A DNA stretch of 25,086 nt from JAVKSM01 sp039583705 (GTDB taxonomy: Bacteria; Actinomycetota; Actinomycetes; Mycobacteriales; Pseudonocardiaceae). Shown piece by piece: positions 14,743 through 23,472 of the stretch (position 1 is the stretch's first letter; each line of letters begins with the position of its first letter). The stretch spans positions 1-25,086 of the forward strand of contig JAVKSM010000036.1 of NCBI GenBank assembly GCA_039583705.1, written 5' to 3'. The notes beneath the pieces are model-generated. The model did not search any database. It was not told the origin of the DNA and saw only the letters and a program-made list of their open reading frames with translations. The translations under genes were made by a program, and so were the position numbers.

Positions 14743-15510
14743 CCAAGTCCCGCGGGCCCACTGCGCGCAGTGATCTTCGACGTCGACGGCACCTTGGCCG
14801 AGACCGAACGCGACGGTCACCGGATCGCGTTCAACGACGCCTTCGCGGCGGCCGGCCTGCCCTACCGGTGGAGCGTCGCCGAGTACGGGGACCTGCTGCA
14901 CGTCACCGGCGGAGCCCGCCGCATCGCGCACTTCCTCCGGGGTCGGGGTTGGTCCGAGGCCGACGCCGCCGCCAAGGCGACCGAGCTGCACGCCGACAAG
15001 ACCCGACGTTTCATCGACATCGTCCGCACCGCGGCGCTGCCCGCCCGCCCGGGCGTGACCGGACTGCTCGACGCGATCCGCGCGGCGGGGCTGCGCACGG
15101 CGGTTGCGACCACCGGCACCCGGGCGTGGGTCTCGGAGCTGGTGGACACGCTCTTCGGGCCGGGCGCCTTCGAGGTCGTGCTCACCGGCACCGAGGTGCC
15201 CGAGCTCAAGCCCGACCCGGCCGTCTACCTGCGGACACTCGACGAGATGGACCTGCCCGCGAGCGCGGCGGTCGCCGTCGAGGACTCCCGCAACGGGGTG
15301 CGTGCCGCCACCGCGGCCGGCCTGGCGTGCGCCGCGGTCCCCAACGGCTACACCCGGGACCACGATTTCACCGGCGCCACCGTGTGTACCGGGTTCGGCC
15401 CCGAGGGCGGTGTCAGGGCGCTCACCGTCGAGCTGCTGCGGGTCATCTGCGCGAGCCGGGCGACTGGTCTCACCGTCTCGCCTCCACCCACTCCGCCCAC
15501 CGGCGGGTGA
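14740..15510 (+). CDS. HAD-IA family phosphatase, CbbY/phosphoglycolate type
   Basis: 256 aa. HAD motif I is FDVDGTLAETERDGH (nucleophile Asp14, acid/base Asp16), motif II is AVATTGT, motif III Lys lies in ELKPDPAVYL, and motif IV is AVEDSRNGVRAA. The cap region (FNDAFAAAGLPYRW...EYGDLLHVTGGARR) is the helical cap of subfamily IA as in CbbY. These enzymes hydrolyse small sugar phosphates such as phosphoglycolate or sugar bisphosphates; the substrate is not readable. The start is the GTG at 14740 after GGAGGAG, with a near-identical GTG start module 42 bp upstream giving a longer alternative. Its last 41 bp overlap, tail to tail, the minus-strand gene ending at 15470. Confidence 0.88.
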   Translation: MPSPAGPLRAVIFDVDGTLAETERDGHRIAFNDAFAAAGLPYRWSVAEYGDLLHVTGGARRIAHFLRGRGWSEADAAAKATELHADKTRRFIDIVRTAALPARPGVTGLLDAIRAAGLRTAVATTGTRAWVSELVDTLFGPGAFEVVLTGTEVPELKPDPAVYLRTLDEMDLPASAAVAVEDSRNGVRAATAAGLACAAVPNGYTRDHDFTGATVCTGFGPEGGVRALTVELLRVICASRATGLTVSPPPTPPTGG

Positions 15511-17638
15511 CCAGCCGGACCACCTCGGCACGCGCGTCGTCGACCCGGGAGGTCGGCCGGCCGGGCGGCGCGGGATGGCGGGGGTCCGGGCGCAGCGAGT
15601 GCAGGTAGTCGCACATCCGCTTGACGGCCAGCTCCGCCCGGTCCACAGCGTGATCATGCGACCCGTCGGACAGTGCCCCGCTGCGCACGGCCGCCACCCA
15701 GCCGTCGGCCAGCGTGGCGAGCAGGAGCAGGGCCGTGCCGTCGTAGCTGCGGGCACCGTCGGTCCGTTGCCCGGCCCGCTGGTCGAGGAACGCCCGGGTC
15801 TCCTCGTGCTCTTCGAGCTTCTCGGCGATCTCGACCGCCTGCTTGGCCCAGGCGCCGAGCCGGGAGGTGTCGATCCGCCGCTCCAGCGCCATGGCGAGGC
15901 CACGCAGGTAGACCGCGTTGCTGGTCCGGACGCTGAGCGAGCGTCCGTCGCGCGCGGCCGCCCGTTCCCGGCTGCGGAGCACGTCGGCCATGCGGTCCAG
16001 CCCGGTGAGGATCCGCTGGTCATCGCTCCCGGGGTTCAGCAGGAACGCGGCATGGTCGTGGTCGAGGTAGGTGCGCTCCTCCGGGTCGGGCAGCAGTTCC
16101 CGGCGTAGCTCACGCACGATCTCCCACCAGCGGTCGAGGTCGGACGTGAGCGTCGCGACGCTCGGCGTCGATCGGATGCCCAGCGCGGTGTCGTAGCAAG
16201 CCGAGCTCAGGTCGTGGAGGACGACCGGCAGCACCTCGAGGTATTCGACCTTGCCCCGGCCCTCCCGGCGGACCCGGTCGGTCATCCGGTCGATGATCCG
16301 GGCCAACAGCGGGTAGGACTGACCACCGCGTCCGAAACTGGAGTCGTACTGCTGCCGGTAGCCGAGCGCGTACGCCGCGACCTGGTCCCGGAGTGGGTCG
16401 TCCTCGTCGAGCAGCTTCTCCGCGGCCCGCAGCAGGTCCTCACAGCGCTCGGCGCACTCGTCCCGACTGCGTCGGCGGTCGGGGGCGGTCATGCCGGCGA
16501 TCCAGCCGGCGACCCGCAGACTGTAGTGGTGCGCGAGCAGCGCGGCCCTTCGGTGCAGCAGGTCCTTCTCCGACCACTTCGCCACGTCGATCACCGGCAG
16601 GGCCAGCGCGTGCCCCTCCAGGGCCGGCCGGCTCGGTCGCAGCGGCCCGACGGAATGGCCGAGGATCGCCAGGATCACCTCGATCTGTCGCTGCCTCGGC
16701 ACGATCACCTCGACCTCGGGCGGCCCCCCCTCCCGGTCGACGACCGAGATCGTGCAGTGCGGCACGCCCTGTTGCAGCCCGAGCAGCGAGGCTTCGCTCT
16801 GGTACCGGAGCCGCGACGCCAACCGCTCGGGAGCCGCGGAGCGGCCGTTGACGGCCACCGACTCGTTCTGCTCGAACCCGACGAGGGGGCTGGCCCGCAG
16901 GTACGGCTCCTCGTCTTCGGGCAGGCGCAGCCGCCCCTGGGCGTCGTAGACCTCACCGCCGACGCTCAGGCTCTCCCACAGTTCCCGGATCAGTGCCACG
17001 TGCATCGGCTGGTGTGCCCACTCCGGCCGAGGCCAGCCGTACTCCACCCGGGACAACCGCGAGGCGGACCGGGTGACGTCCGGCCAGACCAGGGTGCGTT
17101 GGATCCGGGCCGCCTGGAGGCCGTGCAGCAGCAGGATCGGCTGCGCGGCGAAGACCTCCTGCAGCATGCACTGGGCGACGGCGACGAGCAGGTGCGGGCT
17201 GTCGACCTGCACCCGGATGTCCGCCATGGCCTCGATCACCGCCCGGCTGACCGGTTCGAGCACCTTGTTCACGCCGGTGAGCACCAGAGCGGCCTGGGTG
17301 TTCGGTCCGTAGTCGCGCAGCGCGACGTTGGGGATCGGCATGACGTCGATGCCCGCCCCGTCGACGTGCCGGAACCGGCGGCCGTCGCGCACGAACACCC
17401 CGGCGTCCTGCTCGATCCCGACCGGCGGCGCCGGGTCGACCAGCGGGCCGCCGAGGGTCAGCTCGGTGACGCTGAGCAGCCCGTAGTCGGCGAGCCAGGC
17501 GCGACCACGGCCGGCGTCGTCGGAGTTGTCGGGGGGGCCGGCAAGGCCGCTGAGCGCAGCGACCTTGCGCGCGATGCGCAGTTCCATGAGCCCCCGAGAA
17601 GCGATCTTCGCCGCCGGCATCTCGGCCCGTAGGTGCAC
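15470..17638 (-). CDS. Large uncharacterised cytoplasmic protein
   Basis: 722 aa from the GTG at 17638 (an ATG at 17620 is an alternative). I do not recognise the family. There is no signal peptide or TM segment. The N-terminal third has ELTLGGPLVDPAPPVGIEQ, ALVLTGVNKVLEP and SPHLLVAVAQCMLQEVF. The middle contains VPRQRQIEVILAILGHSVGP. The C-terminal half is helical with many charged residues (RDECAERCEDLLRAAEKLLDEDDPLRDQVAAYAL-type segments), suggesting helical repeats or a scaffold. Codon use is strongly coding, so the gene is real. It is divergent from the SH3-like gene, with an inverted repeat in the shared upstream region, and its 3' end overlaps the HAD gene by 41 bp on the other strand. 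Confidence 0.72.
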   Translation of the reverse strand: MHLRAEMPAAKIASRGLMELRIARKVAALSGLAGPPDNSDDAGRGRAWLADYGLLSVTELTLGGPLVDPAPPVGIEQDAGVFVRDGRRFRHVDGAGIDVMPIPNVALRDYGPNTQAALVLTGVNKVLEPVSRAVIEAMADIRVQVDSPHLLVAVAQCMLQEVFAAQPILLLHGLQAARIQRTLVWPDVTRSASRLSRVEYGWPRPEWAHQPMHVALIRELWESLSVGGEVYDAQGRLRLPEDEEPYLRASPLVGFEQNESVAVNGRSAAPERLASRLRYQSEASLLGLQQGVPHCTISVVDREGGPPEVEVIVPRQRQIEVILAILGHSVGPLRPSRPALEGHALALPVIDVAKWSEKDLLHRRAALLAHHYSLRVAGWIAGMTAPDRRRSRDECAERCEDLLRAAEKLLDEDDPLRDQVAAYALGYRQQYDSSFGRGGQSYPLLARIIDRMTDRVRREGRGKVEYLEVLPVVLHDLSSACYDTALGIRSTPSVATLTSDLDRWWEIVRELRRELLPDPEERTYLDHDHAAFLLNPGSDDQRILTGLDRMADVLRSRERAAARDGRSLSVRTSNAVYLRGLAMALERRIDTSRLGAWAKQAVEIAEKLEEHEETRAFLDQRAGQRTDGARSYDGTALLLLATLADGWVAAVRSGALSDGSHDHAVDRAELAVKRMCDYLHSLRPDPRHPAPPGRPTSRVDDARAEVVRLVTRRWAEWVEARR

Positions 17639-17725
17639 GCCTGTCCCTTCTCACGCTCTGCCCGCGCCCCGCCGCCACGGCACCAGGAGAGTCTAGCGGG
17701 GCAACCGTTCCCATTCCCATAACTG

Positions 17726-17763
17726 ATCTCCTGCCTGTCACTGTAGTTCACTGTTCAGGAGAT
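17726..17763. promoter_or_regulatory. Inverted repeat in divergent promoter region
   Basis: ATCTCCTG at 17726-17733 and CAGGAGAT at 17756-17763 form a perfect 8-bp inverted repeat with a 22-bp spacer containing CACTGT twice (as CACTGTAGTTCACTGT). It sits in the AT-richest part of the local sequence, between a minus-strand gene (start 17638) and a plus-strand gene (start about 17798-17846). It could be an operator shared by both promoters. A stem-loop is also possible but the loop is long. Confidence 0.5.
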
Positions 17764-17845
17764 TTCGTCTCTTACTCCTTGTACGTTGCGAGAGGATATG
17801 TCATCCTGCAAGTTACTTTTCACTGCCCGGCCAGGCGGGGAGGTC

Positions 17846-18259
17846 GTGGTGATCGTTTTTGTACGGTTCCGGGTGCTCGTCCTCGCGTTCGTCCTCGGCG
17901 GTCTTGCCGTCCTCTGGCTCACGCACGCCCTCGCGACGACCAGCTCGACCTCGGCCGTCCACCACGTCCGCGCCGGCAGCGCGCCGCTGGAGCTGCGCGC
18001 GGGAGCCGGAGCTGACCAACCCGCGATCGCCTCCCTGGCAGCGGGCACCAGCATCGCCGTCCAGTGCTGGGCGACGGGCAGCCCGGTGGGGGCGAGCCCG
18101 GTGGGGGCGAGCCCGACCACAAGCCTCCTGTGGGTCAGAGGCACGGCGGGGATCGACGGCGGGGGCGGATCGGCGACCGGGTGGGTCCCGGCCACAGCGC
18201 TGGACCTCGACGGGCCGACGCTGGCCGACCCGAGCCACCACGGGCTCTCGGAGTGCTGA
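17846..18259 (+). CDS. Small exported SH3-like protein
   Basis: 137 aa from the GTG at 17846, behind GGGGAGG; starts at the ATG at 17798 or TTG at 17786 would give 153-157 aa. The N-terminus VVIVFVRFRVLVLAFVLGGLAVLWLTHALA is a signal peptide or anchor (quoted as three segments: VVIVFVRF, RVLVLAFVLGGL, AVLWLTHALA). What follows resembles a bacterial SH3 domain: VRAGSAPLELRAGAGADQPAI, SLAAGTSIAVQCWATG, LLWVRGTAG and GWVPATALDLDG. Such domains bind peptidoglycan stem peptides or other ligands at the cell surface. A 15-bp duplication gives PVGAS twice in a variable loop. The gene is convergent with the PHP gene. Confidence 0.65.
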   Translation: MVIVFVRFRVLVLAFVLGGLAVLWLTHALATTSSTSAVHHVRAGSAPLELRAGAGADQPAIASLAAGTSIAVQCWATGSPVGASPVGASPTTSLLWVRGTAGIDGGGGSATGWVPATALDLDGPTLADPSHHGLSEC

Positions 18260-18297
18260 CCGGTCGAGGGAAGGGGCCGCCCGGTCGAGGAAGGGGC
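18260..18297. repeat. Short direct repeat between convergent genes
   Basis: CCGGTCGAGGGAAGGGGC (18260-18277) and CCGGTCGAGGAAGGGGC (18281-18297) differ by one base. They fill the 38 bp between the ends of the SH3-like gene and the minus-strand PHP gene. No hairpin with a T-tract terminator was found. Confidence 0.75.
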
Positions 18298-19338
18298 TTA
18301 ACGGCCACGCTGACGGTTGGACCCGACCCGCAACCGGGCCAGCAGCTCGTCCGCCGGCAGTGCGTTGATCACGCGCTCCGGGGTGACCCCGCACTCCTGC
18401 GCCCGCTCACAGCCGTAGGGCTGCCAGTCCAACTGCCCGGGGGCGTGCGCGTCGGTGTCGATGGCCATGTCGCACCCGGCGGCACACGCCTGGCGCAGCA
18501 GCGCCCGCGGCGGGTCCAGCCGGTCCGGGCGGCAGTTGACCTCGACGGCGGTGCCGTGCGCCGCGCAGGCCGCGAAGACCTCGTCGGCGTCGAAGGACGA
18601 CGGCGGCCGGCCGCGCCCGGTCACCAGCCGTCCGGTGCAGTGGCCGAGCACGTCGACGTGCGGGTTGGACACCGCCGCCACCATCCGCGGCGTCATCTCC
18701 GAGGCCGGCGCCCGCAGGTGGGAGTGCACGCTCGCCACCACGACGTCCAGCCGTTCCAACAGCTCCGGCACCTGGTCCAGGGATCCGTCCTGGAGGATGT
18801 CCACCTCGATGCCGGTAAGGATCTGAAACGGCGCCAGTTCCTGGTTGAGCGCCGCGACGACGTCGAGCTGGGCGCGCAACCGGTCGGCGGACAGGCCGCG
18901 GGCGACGGTCAGGCGCGGCGAGTGGTCGGTGAGCGCGATCCACTCGTGCCCGAGCCCGCGGGCGGCCTCGGCCATCTCCCGGATCGGGCTGCCGCCGTCG
19001 GACCAGTCCGAGTGGGTGTGGCAGTCCCCCCGCAACGCGGCGCGCAGCTCCGCGCCCCCGGCGGAGAGGCCCTGGGCCACCGGCGACGGGTTGCCGCGCA
19101 GCCGGGTGAGGTACTCCGGCTCCTGGCCGGCGAGTGCCTGCGTGACGACCTTCGCGGTGGCGGCCCCGATGCCGGGGAGGTCGGTGAGCGTGCCGGCCGC
19201 GGCCCGCCGCGTCAGCTCGCCCGCGTCCATCCCGCCGACCACGTCGGCCGCGCGCCGGAACGCCCGCACCCGGTAGGTCGGCTCGCGAGTCCGCTCGAGC
19301 TGGAAGGCGATCTCCCGCAGGGCTTGGGCCGGGTCCAC
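18298..19338 (-). CDS. HhH-PHP domain hydrolase (PolX C-terminal-like)
   Basis: 346 aa from the GTG at 19338. The N-terminal ~95 residues contain a helix-hairpin-helix, LPGIGAATA (54-62), for DNA binding. The PHP domain follows with the expected metal-binding motifs in order: DCHTHSDWSD (105-114), LTDHS (136-140), GIEVDI, ASVHSHL, LGHCTGR, EVNCRPDR and IDTDAH. HhH plus PHP is the layout of the non-polymerase part of PolX-type enzymes, where PHP acts as a 3' exonuclease or phosphoesterase. No polymerase palm domain is present, so this is a stand-alone form. The chosen start begins with DPAQALREIAFQLE, typical of the HhH N-terminus; no ribosome binding site is obvious, so it may be leaderless. 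Longer in-frame extension upstream has non-coding composition. Confidence 0.85.
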   Translation of the reverse strand: MDPAQALREIAFQLERTREPTYRVRAFRRAADVVGGMDAGELTRRAAAGTLTDLPGIGAATAKVVTQALAGQEPEYLTRLRGNPSPVAQGLSAGGAELRAALRGDCHTHSDWSDGGSPIREMAEAARGLGHEWIALTDHSPRLTVARGLSADRLRAQLDVVAALNQELAPFQILTGIEVDILQDGSLDQVPELLERLDVVVASVHSHLRAPASEMTPRMVAAVSNPHVDVLGHCTGRLVTGRGRPPSSFDADEVFAACAAHGTAVEVNCRPDRLDPPRALLRQACAAGCDMAIDTDAHAPGQLDWQPYGCERAQECGVTPERVINALPADELLARLRVGSNRQRGR

Positions 19339-19468
19339 GCAGCTAGTCTGGCCCGTCGCGGGCCGGCACGCCGACTTCTCGCCGCACCAGCCCCCGATCC
19401 ACGTGGACGAAGAGTGACGGGGGTGACCCGTACTCTTTCGACAGCAGGACCGCGCAGACGGAGGGGCG

Positions 19469-20419
19469 ATGGCGAGGTCCGACTTGGTCATCGACCTCGT
19501 CGAGGCACAGCGACGCGGCGACGTCGCTCGGTTCCGCATGCTCGTGGAAGCGATCATCGTCGAGGAGCGTCACAACCAGCATCACCTCGTTGCCGATCGG
19601 CTCTCCGAGCTGATCACCACCGCAGGGTCTACCGAGCTGCTGGCTCGCGACGATGCCGCCCGACCCGTGGCTGACCTGCTGCACGAGATCGTGCCACGCC
19701 GTCGTCTCGGCGACGTGCAGCTCAGTCTCGAGGTCGCTACCGCGGCCGCCGAGATCATCGAGGAGCACCAGCGCTCGGAGCTGCTGCGAAGCCACGGCAT
19801 CGAGCCCCGCAACCGCATCCTGCTCGAGGGGCCGCCGGGCAACGGCAAGACCAGCCTGGCCGAAGCAATCGCTGCCGAGACGTTGCTCCCGCTGTACGCC
19901 GTGCGCTACGAGGGCGTGGTCTCCAGCTTCCTGGGTGAAACGGCGGGACGGCTAGACCACGTGTTCGAGTTCGCCCGCACGCGCCGGTGCGTGTTGTTCT
20001 TCGACGAGTTTGACACCCTCGCCAAGGAGCGGGCCGACACGCACGAGACCGGCGAGATCAAACGCGTAGTCTCCACCTTGCTGCTGCAGATCGACCGGCT
20101 CCCTGCCCACGTGATCGTCGTCTGCGCGACCAACCACGGCGAGCTGCTTGACCGCGCCGCGTGGCGTCGCTTCCAGCTCCGCCTGACGTTGAGCCCGCCG
20201 TCCCGCGCCGAGGCGACGCAGTTCCTGGAGTCGTTGACCGCACGTCTCGGCGGTGACCTCGGGCTGGCACCACGCACGCTGGCGGATCGACTGCACGGCG
20301 CGAGCTACGCCGAGCTGGAGCAGTTCGCGCAAGACGTGCGTCGCCGCTATGTCCTCGCCTTACCTAACGCCAGACTGGACGAGATCGTCCGCAGCCGTCT
20401 GCGGCAGAGGAGGGCTTGA
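19469..20419 (+). CDS. AAA+ ATPase, IetA-like
   Basis: 316 aa from the ATG at 19469 after GGAGGGG. Walker A is GPPGNGKT (121-128), Walker B FFDEFD (177-182), sensor 1 sits in IVVCATNH, and an arginine-finger region follows in LDRAAWRRF. The pore-loop-like VVSSFLGE and the AAA second region of homology are visible. The N-terminal ~110 residues are helical, and likely the substrate- or partner-binding part. It overlaps the S8 protease gene by four bases (TTGA). This pairing, AAA+ ATPase then subtilisin-like protease, is the architecture of the IetAS system, described first as a plasmid-linked toxin-antitoxin-like pair and later as anti-phage. The ATPase is assumed to control the protease; that is inference. 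Confidence 0.82.
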   Translation: MARSDLVIDLVEAQRRGDVARFRMLVEAIIVEERHNQHHLVADRLSELITTAGSTELLARDDAARPVADLLHEIVPRRRLGDVQLSLEVATAAAEIIEEHQRSELLRSHGIEPRNRILLEGPPGNGKTSLAEAIAAETLLPLYAVRYEGVVSSFLGETAGRLDHVFEFARTRRCVLFFDEFDTLAKERADTHETGEIKRVVSTLLLQIDRLPAHVIVVCATNHGELLDRAAWRRFQLRLTLSPPSRAEATQFLESLTARLGGDLGLAPRTLADRLHGASYAELEQFAQDVRRRYVLALPNARLDEIVRSRLRQRRA

Positions 20420-22995
20420 CAGACTTCATGAGCGACGCACGTCCGCTTCTGGCCTTCGGACCCCCGACCGCCGGGCCAATCCCGACCGGAAGCCCGCAAT
20501 TTCCCCGTCCTCCGCGTGGGCCCTCCCCACAGCGGCAAGGGGAGCGGCTGACACCGCAGTTCGCCGCACTGGCCGAGGCGCTCGCGGCCCAACGCGCCAG
20601 GACCGAGGCGAGCACCGACGAGCAGGACCCGGAGCTTGTCGTCGTGTTCGATCTCGCCGGCACGGTTGCCGAGTTCCACCGGGCGGTTGCTGGCGTCGCG
20701 GGACTGGAGTTCCTCGCCGAGTTGGCGGAGGAGGACGCCGAGCCCGACGGGGACTTCGTCATGGTCAGGGCCGACGTCGAGACCAGCGCGCGCGTGCCCG
20801 AGACGCTCTACACGGCGATGTCGAACGCCCGTGCGGTTGCCGAACTGGTTCGGCTCTTCACGTTGTGGAAGGCGAACCCGAAGGTGGCCTTCGCTACCGG
20901 ACTGGCACCGCTCAAGACGGCGTTCGCTCAGCTCCGCGCGGTGCGCCGATGGGAACCGTTTGACCGCGTGCGCGAGACGGGACTGCTGGACGCCTGGCGG
21001 CAGGAGGTCGCCGTCGTCGGCGGTCAAGGCGTGAAGCGGGTCGAGATCGAGCTCTGGTTCCGTGTAGACGCTCGCAAGCGCGCGGCTGCGCAACAGCGCG
21101 TCGAGCATCTGGTCACTGACGTGCGCGGTTCGGTTGTAGATGCTCAAGTGATCCGGGAAATCCGGTACCACGCGCTGCTCGTCGACCTACCACACGATCA
21201 GGTCGAGGCGGTCCTCGCTCGCGGCGCAGGAGCAATCGAACTGCTCGCGTCCGACTCGATCTCGTTCGTTTCTCCCGCCCAACCGATGGGGACACCCCGG
21301 CTCGAGCCCGCCGAGCTGCCTCCCCCGGCGCAGCGACCGTTGCCGACCGAAGATCGGCCGCGGATCGCGCTGCTCGATGGCGTGCCGCTGGCGAACCACA
21401 CCACGCTGGCAGGACGGCTGCTCCTTGACGACCCCGACGAATACGGCACCCGGTACACGGCCGGGCAGCAGCAGCACGGCACGGCCATGGCTTCGCTGAT
21501 CTGTCACGGCGATCTCTCAGCACCCGGACCGCCGCTGTCGACCCGCCTTTACGTCCGTCCGGTCCTCGAGCCGCACCCGTTCTACAGCACCGAGACGCTC
21601 GCCCGTGACCGGCTTCTCGTCGACCTGGTGCATCGCTGCTTCCACCGCATGTTCGAAGGCGACGGCACGCAGCCAGCAGCGGCGCCGAGCGTACGCATTG
21701 TCAACCTGTCGATCGGCGATCCGGCTCGAGTGTTCGTGCGTCGGGTGAGCCCGCTCGCCACCCTCCTGGACTGGCTTGCTTACCGCTACAACCTGCTGAT
21801 CCTGGTGAGCGCCGGCAATCACCCGCAGCCGCCGATAGTCGATGCGGAGGCGGTGACCGACCCGGCAACGGCGCGGCACGAGATGCTCCACGCCCGGCAC
21901 GCGGAAGCACGACACCGCCGCCTGCTGTCCCCTGCGGAGGCGGTGAACGTCCTGACGGTCGGGGCAGTGCACGATGACGCGGCCGACCCACCGGCAACAG
22001 ACACGGTGCTCGACGTCACGGACAGCGGCATGCCCGCCTGCTACAGCGCGTGCGGATCCGGGCATCGCCGGTCGGTAAAGCCGGATGTGTTGCTGCCCGG
22101 TGGCCGGCAGCTGTTCCAGCGGCCGCTGCCGGGATCGCACGGCCCCGTGGAACTCCGACCTGCACGCCAGGCCGCCCGTGGACCGGGTCTGCTCGTCGCC
22201 TCTCCTGGATCGACCGGCGCGGACGGCACAGCCTTCGACGTCGGCACGAGCCACGCGACGGCACTCGCCAGCCGGACGAGTCATCAAATCTTCGACGTGC
22301 TCAAGGACTTGGTCGCCGAACCAGGCAGCTTCCCCTTCCCTGATCCGCAGTACCACCCGGTGCTCGCCAAGGCGCTCCTGGTGCACGGCGCGGCCTGGAA
22401 TGACATGGCGGGACCCCTCCGCAGCGTGCTCCGCCTGACTCGGCGTCAGCTGACGTGGGCGTTGGGCTACGGGCGCGTCGACCCCGGTCGCACCGTCGCC
22501 GCAGCCAGGACTCGGGTCGTGCTGCTCGGTGCTGGCACGACCAGGGACAAGCAGCGTCAGCAGTTCAGTCTGCCGCTTCCGTCGGCCCTGGCTGCGACCA
22601 AGGAGTGGCGTCGGCTCACCCTGACCCTGGCGTGGTTGTCTCCCGTCGACCCGCGGTCCCAGCGACATCGCATGGCGAGCCTGTCCGTCACACCTCCGAA
22701 GACTGAGTTCGGTGTGGAGCGCTGCGAAGCCGACCACAGCGCCGCCGGCCAAGGCACAGTGCAGCACGAGATCCTTGAAGGCCGTGAAGCTCTGGCGTTC
22801 GTGACCGGTGAGGCTGTGGCTGTAAATGTCGACTGTCGGATCCCAGGCTTGCAGGACGAGACCATCCGTTATGGGCTCGTCGCCTCGATCGAGATGGAGA
22901 CCGCAGTCCGAGCCGACATCCACACCCAGATGCGCGACGGCCTTCGTGAGCAGGCGAGAGCAGCCGCCCGAGCCCGGGTCGCTCCTCGCGGGTAG
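20416..22995 (+). CDS. S8 subtilisin-like serine protease, IetS-like
   Basis: 859 aa. The catalytic triad is visible: Asp321 in RIALLDGVPL, His354 in QQHGTAMAS and Ser612 in GTSHATALAS; the oxyanion Asn468 is in LVSAGNHPQ. About 300 residues precede the protease domain and are not a signal peptide; they are probably a regulatory or sensing domain. A C-terminal domain of ~200 residues (LTLTLAWLSPVDPRSQRHRMASLS) is the beta-rich region found in IetS-like proteins. There is no secretion signal, so it acts inside the cell. The start is uncertain: the TTG at 20416 overlaps the ATPase stop but lies only two bases from the purine run AGAGGAGGG, whereas the ATG at 20428 is about 14 bases away. It is probably a cell-killing or phage-protein-cutting effector. 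Confidence 0.83.
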   Translation: MTDFMSDARPLLAFGPPTAGPIPTGSPQFPRPPRGPSPQRQGERLTPQFAALAEALAAQRARTEASTDEQDPELVVVFDLAGTVAEFHRAVAGVAGLEFLAELAEEDAEPDGDFVMVRADVETSARVPETLYTAMSNARAVAELVRLFTLWKANPKVAFATGLAPLKTAFAQLRAVRRWEPFDRVRETGLLDAWRQEVAVVGGQGVKRVEIELWFRVDARKRAAAQQRVEHLVTDVRGSVVDAQVIREIRYHALLVDLPHDQVEAVLARGAGAIELLASDSISFVSPAQPMGTPRLEPAELPPPAQRPLPTEDRPRIALLDGVPLANHTTLAGRLLLDDPDEYGTRYTAGQQQHGTAMASLICHGDLSAPGPPLSTRLYVRPVLEPHPFYSTETLARDRLLVDLVHRCFHRMFEGDGTQPAAAPSVRIVNLSIGDPARVFVRRVSPLATLLDWLAYRYNLLILVSAGNHPQPPIVDAEAVTDPATARHEMLHARHAEARHRRLLSPAEAVNVLTVGAVHDDAADPPATDTVLDVTDSGMPACYSACGSGHRRSVKPDVLLPGGRQLFQRPLPGSHGPVELRPARQAARGPGLLVASPGSTGADGTAFDVGTSHATALASRTSHQIFDVLKDLVAEPGSFPFPDPQYHPVLAKALLVHGAAWNDMAGPLRSVLRLTRRQLTWALGYGRVDPGRTVAAARTRVVLLGAGTTRDKQRQQFSLPLPSALAATKEWRRLTLTLAWLSPVDPRSQRHRMASLSVTPPKTEFGVERCEADHSAAGQGTVQHEILEGREALAFVTGEAVAVNVDCRIPGLQDETIRYGLVASIEMETAVRADIHTQMRDGLREQARAAARARVAPRG

Positions 22996-23472
22996 AGGCC
23001 GTCCGCGGGTGCCCATGCGCAGGGTCTTGGCGACGTGCTCGCCCCACCACCCGGATCCGGTTCGCCCGCATGCGCCGCAGCCGGCGGCGAGTGTCCAGCC
23101 ATCGCGGCAGCGTCCGCATCCAGTGAGCGAACACGGCACGGACGGCCCGGCGACTGAACGGACCCCCCGCAGTCCTCGGGCAGGTCCACCAAGGCGGCGG
23201 CGGGTAGCGGTTGAGCCGGTGCCGGCCGCCCCCACGGCGGCCCCACACAGCGCGTATGGCGGAGGTAACCCACCCGAAGCTAGAGACTGCCTCGCCGGGA
23301 TCATCGGTGAGCACCGCACCCAACCCCCGACCCGCCAGGGTGTAGCGGGTCTCCCAGCAGTGGTCGCTGGCCTGCCGCGCCGCCGCGCCGACCCGGATGT
23401 CCACCGGGCCGACCCCCGACGGCCATGGGTGGCCCGACCCCCGGACGTCCCGGCGCGGCGAGGACCCGGACA
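22996..23472. other. Gap with possible minus-strand gene remnant
   Basis: About 477 bp between the IetS-like gene and the MBL-Rieske gene. On the minus strand, from a GTG at 23404, a frame with strong third-position G/C reads DIRVGAAARQASDHCWETRY then GLGAVLTDDPGEAVSSFGW. No stop occurs before the frame enters the antisense of the protease gene, so it would be a 5' fragment rather than a gene. I do not recognise it. No promoter or terminator is evident. Confidence 0.35.

Noticed and set aside
16214..17632. Plus-strand 472-aa ORF antisense to the 722-aa gene
   Set aside because: The composition is a shadow (Asp/His/Gln/Arg-rich, no hydrophobic core); the minus-strand frame is longer and protein-like.
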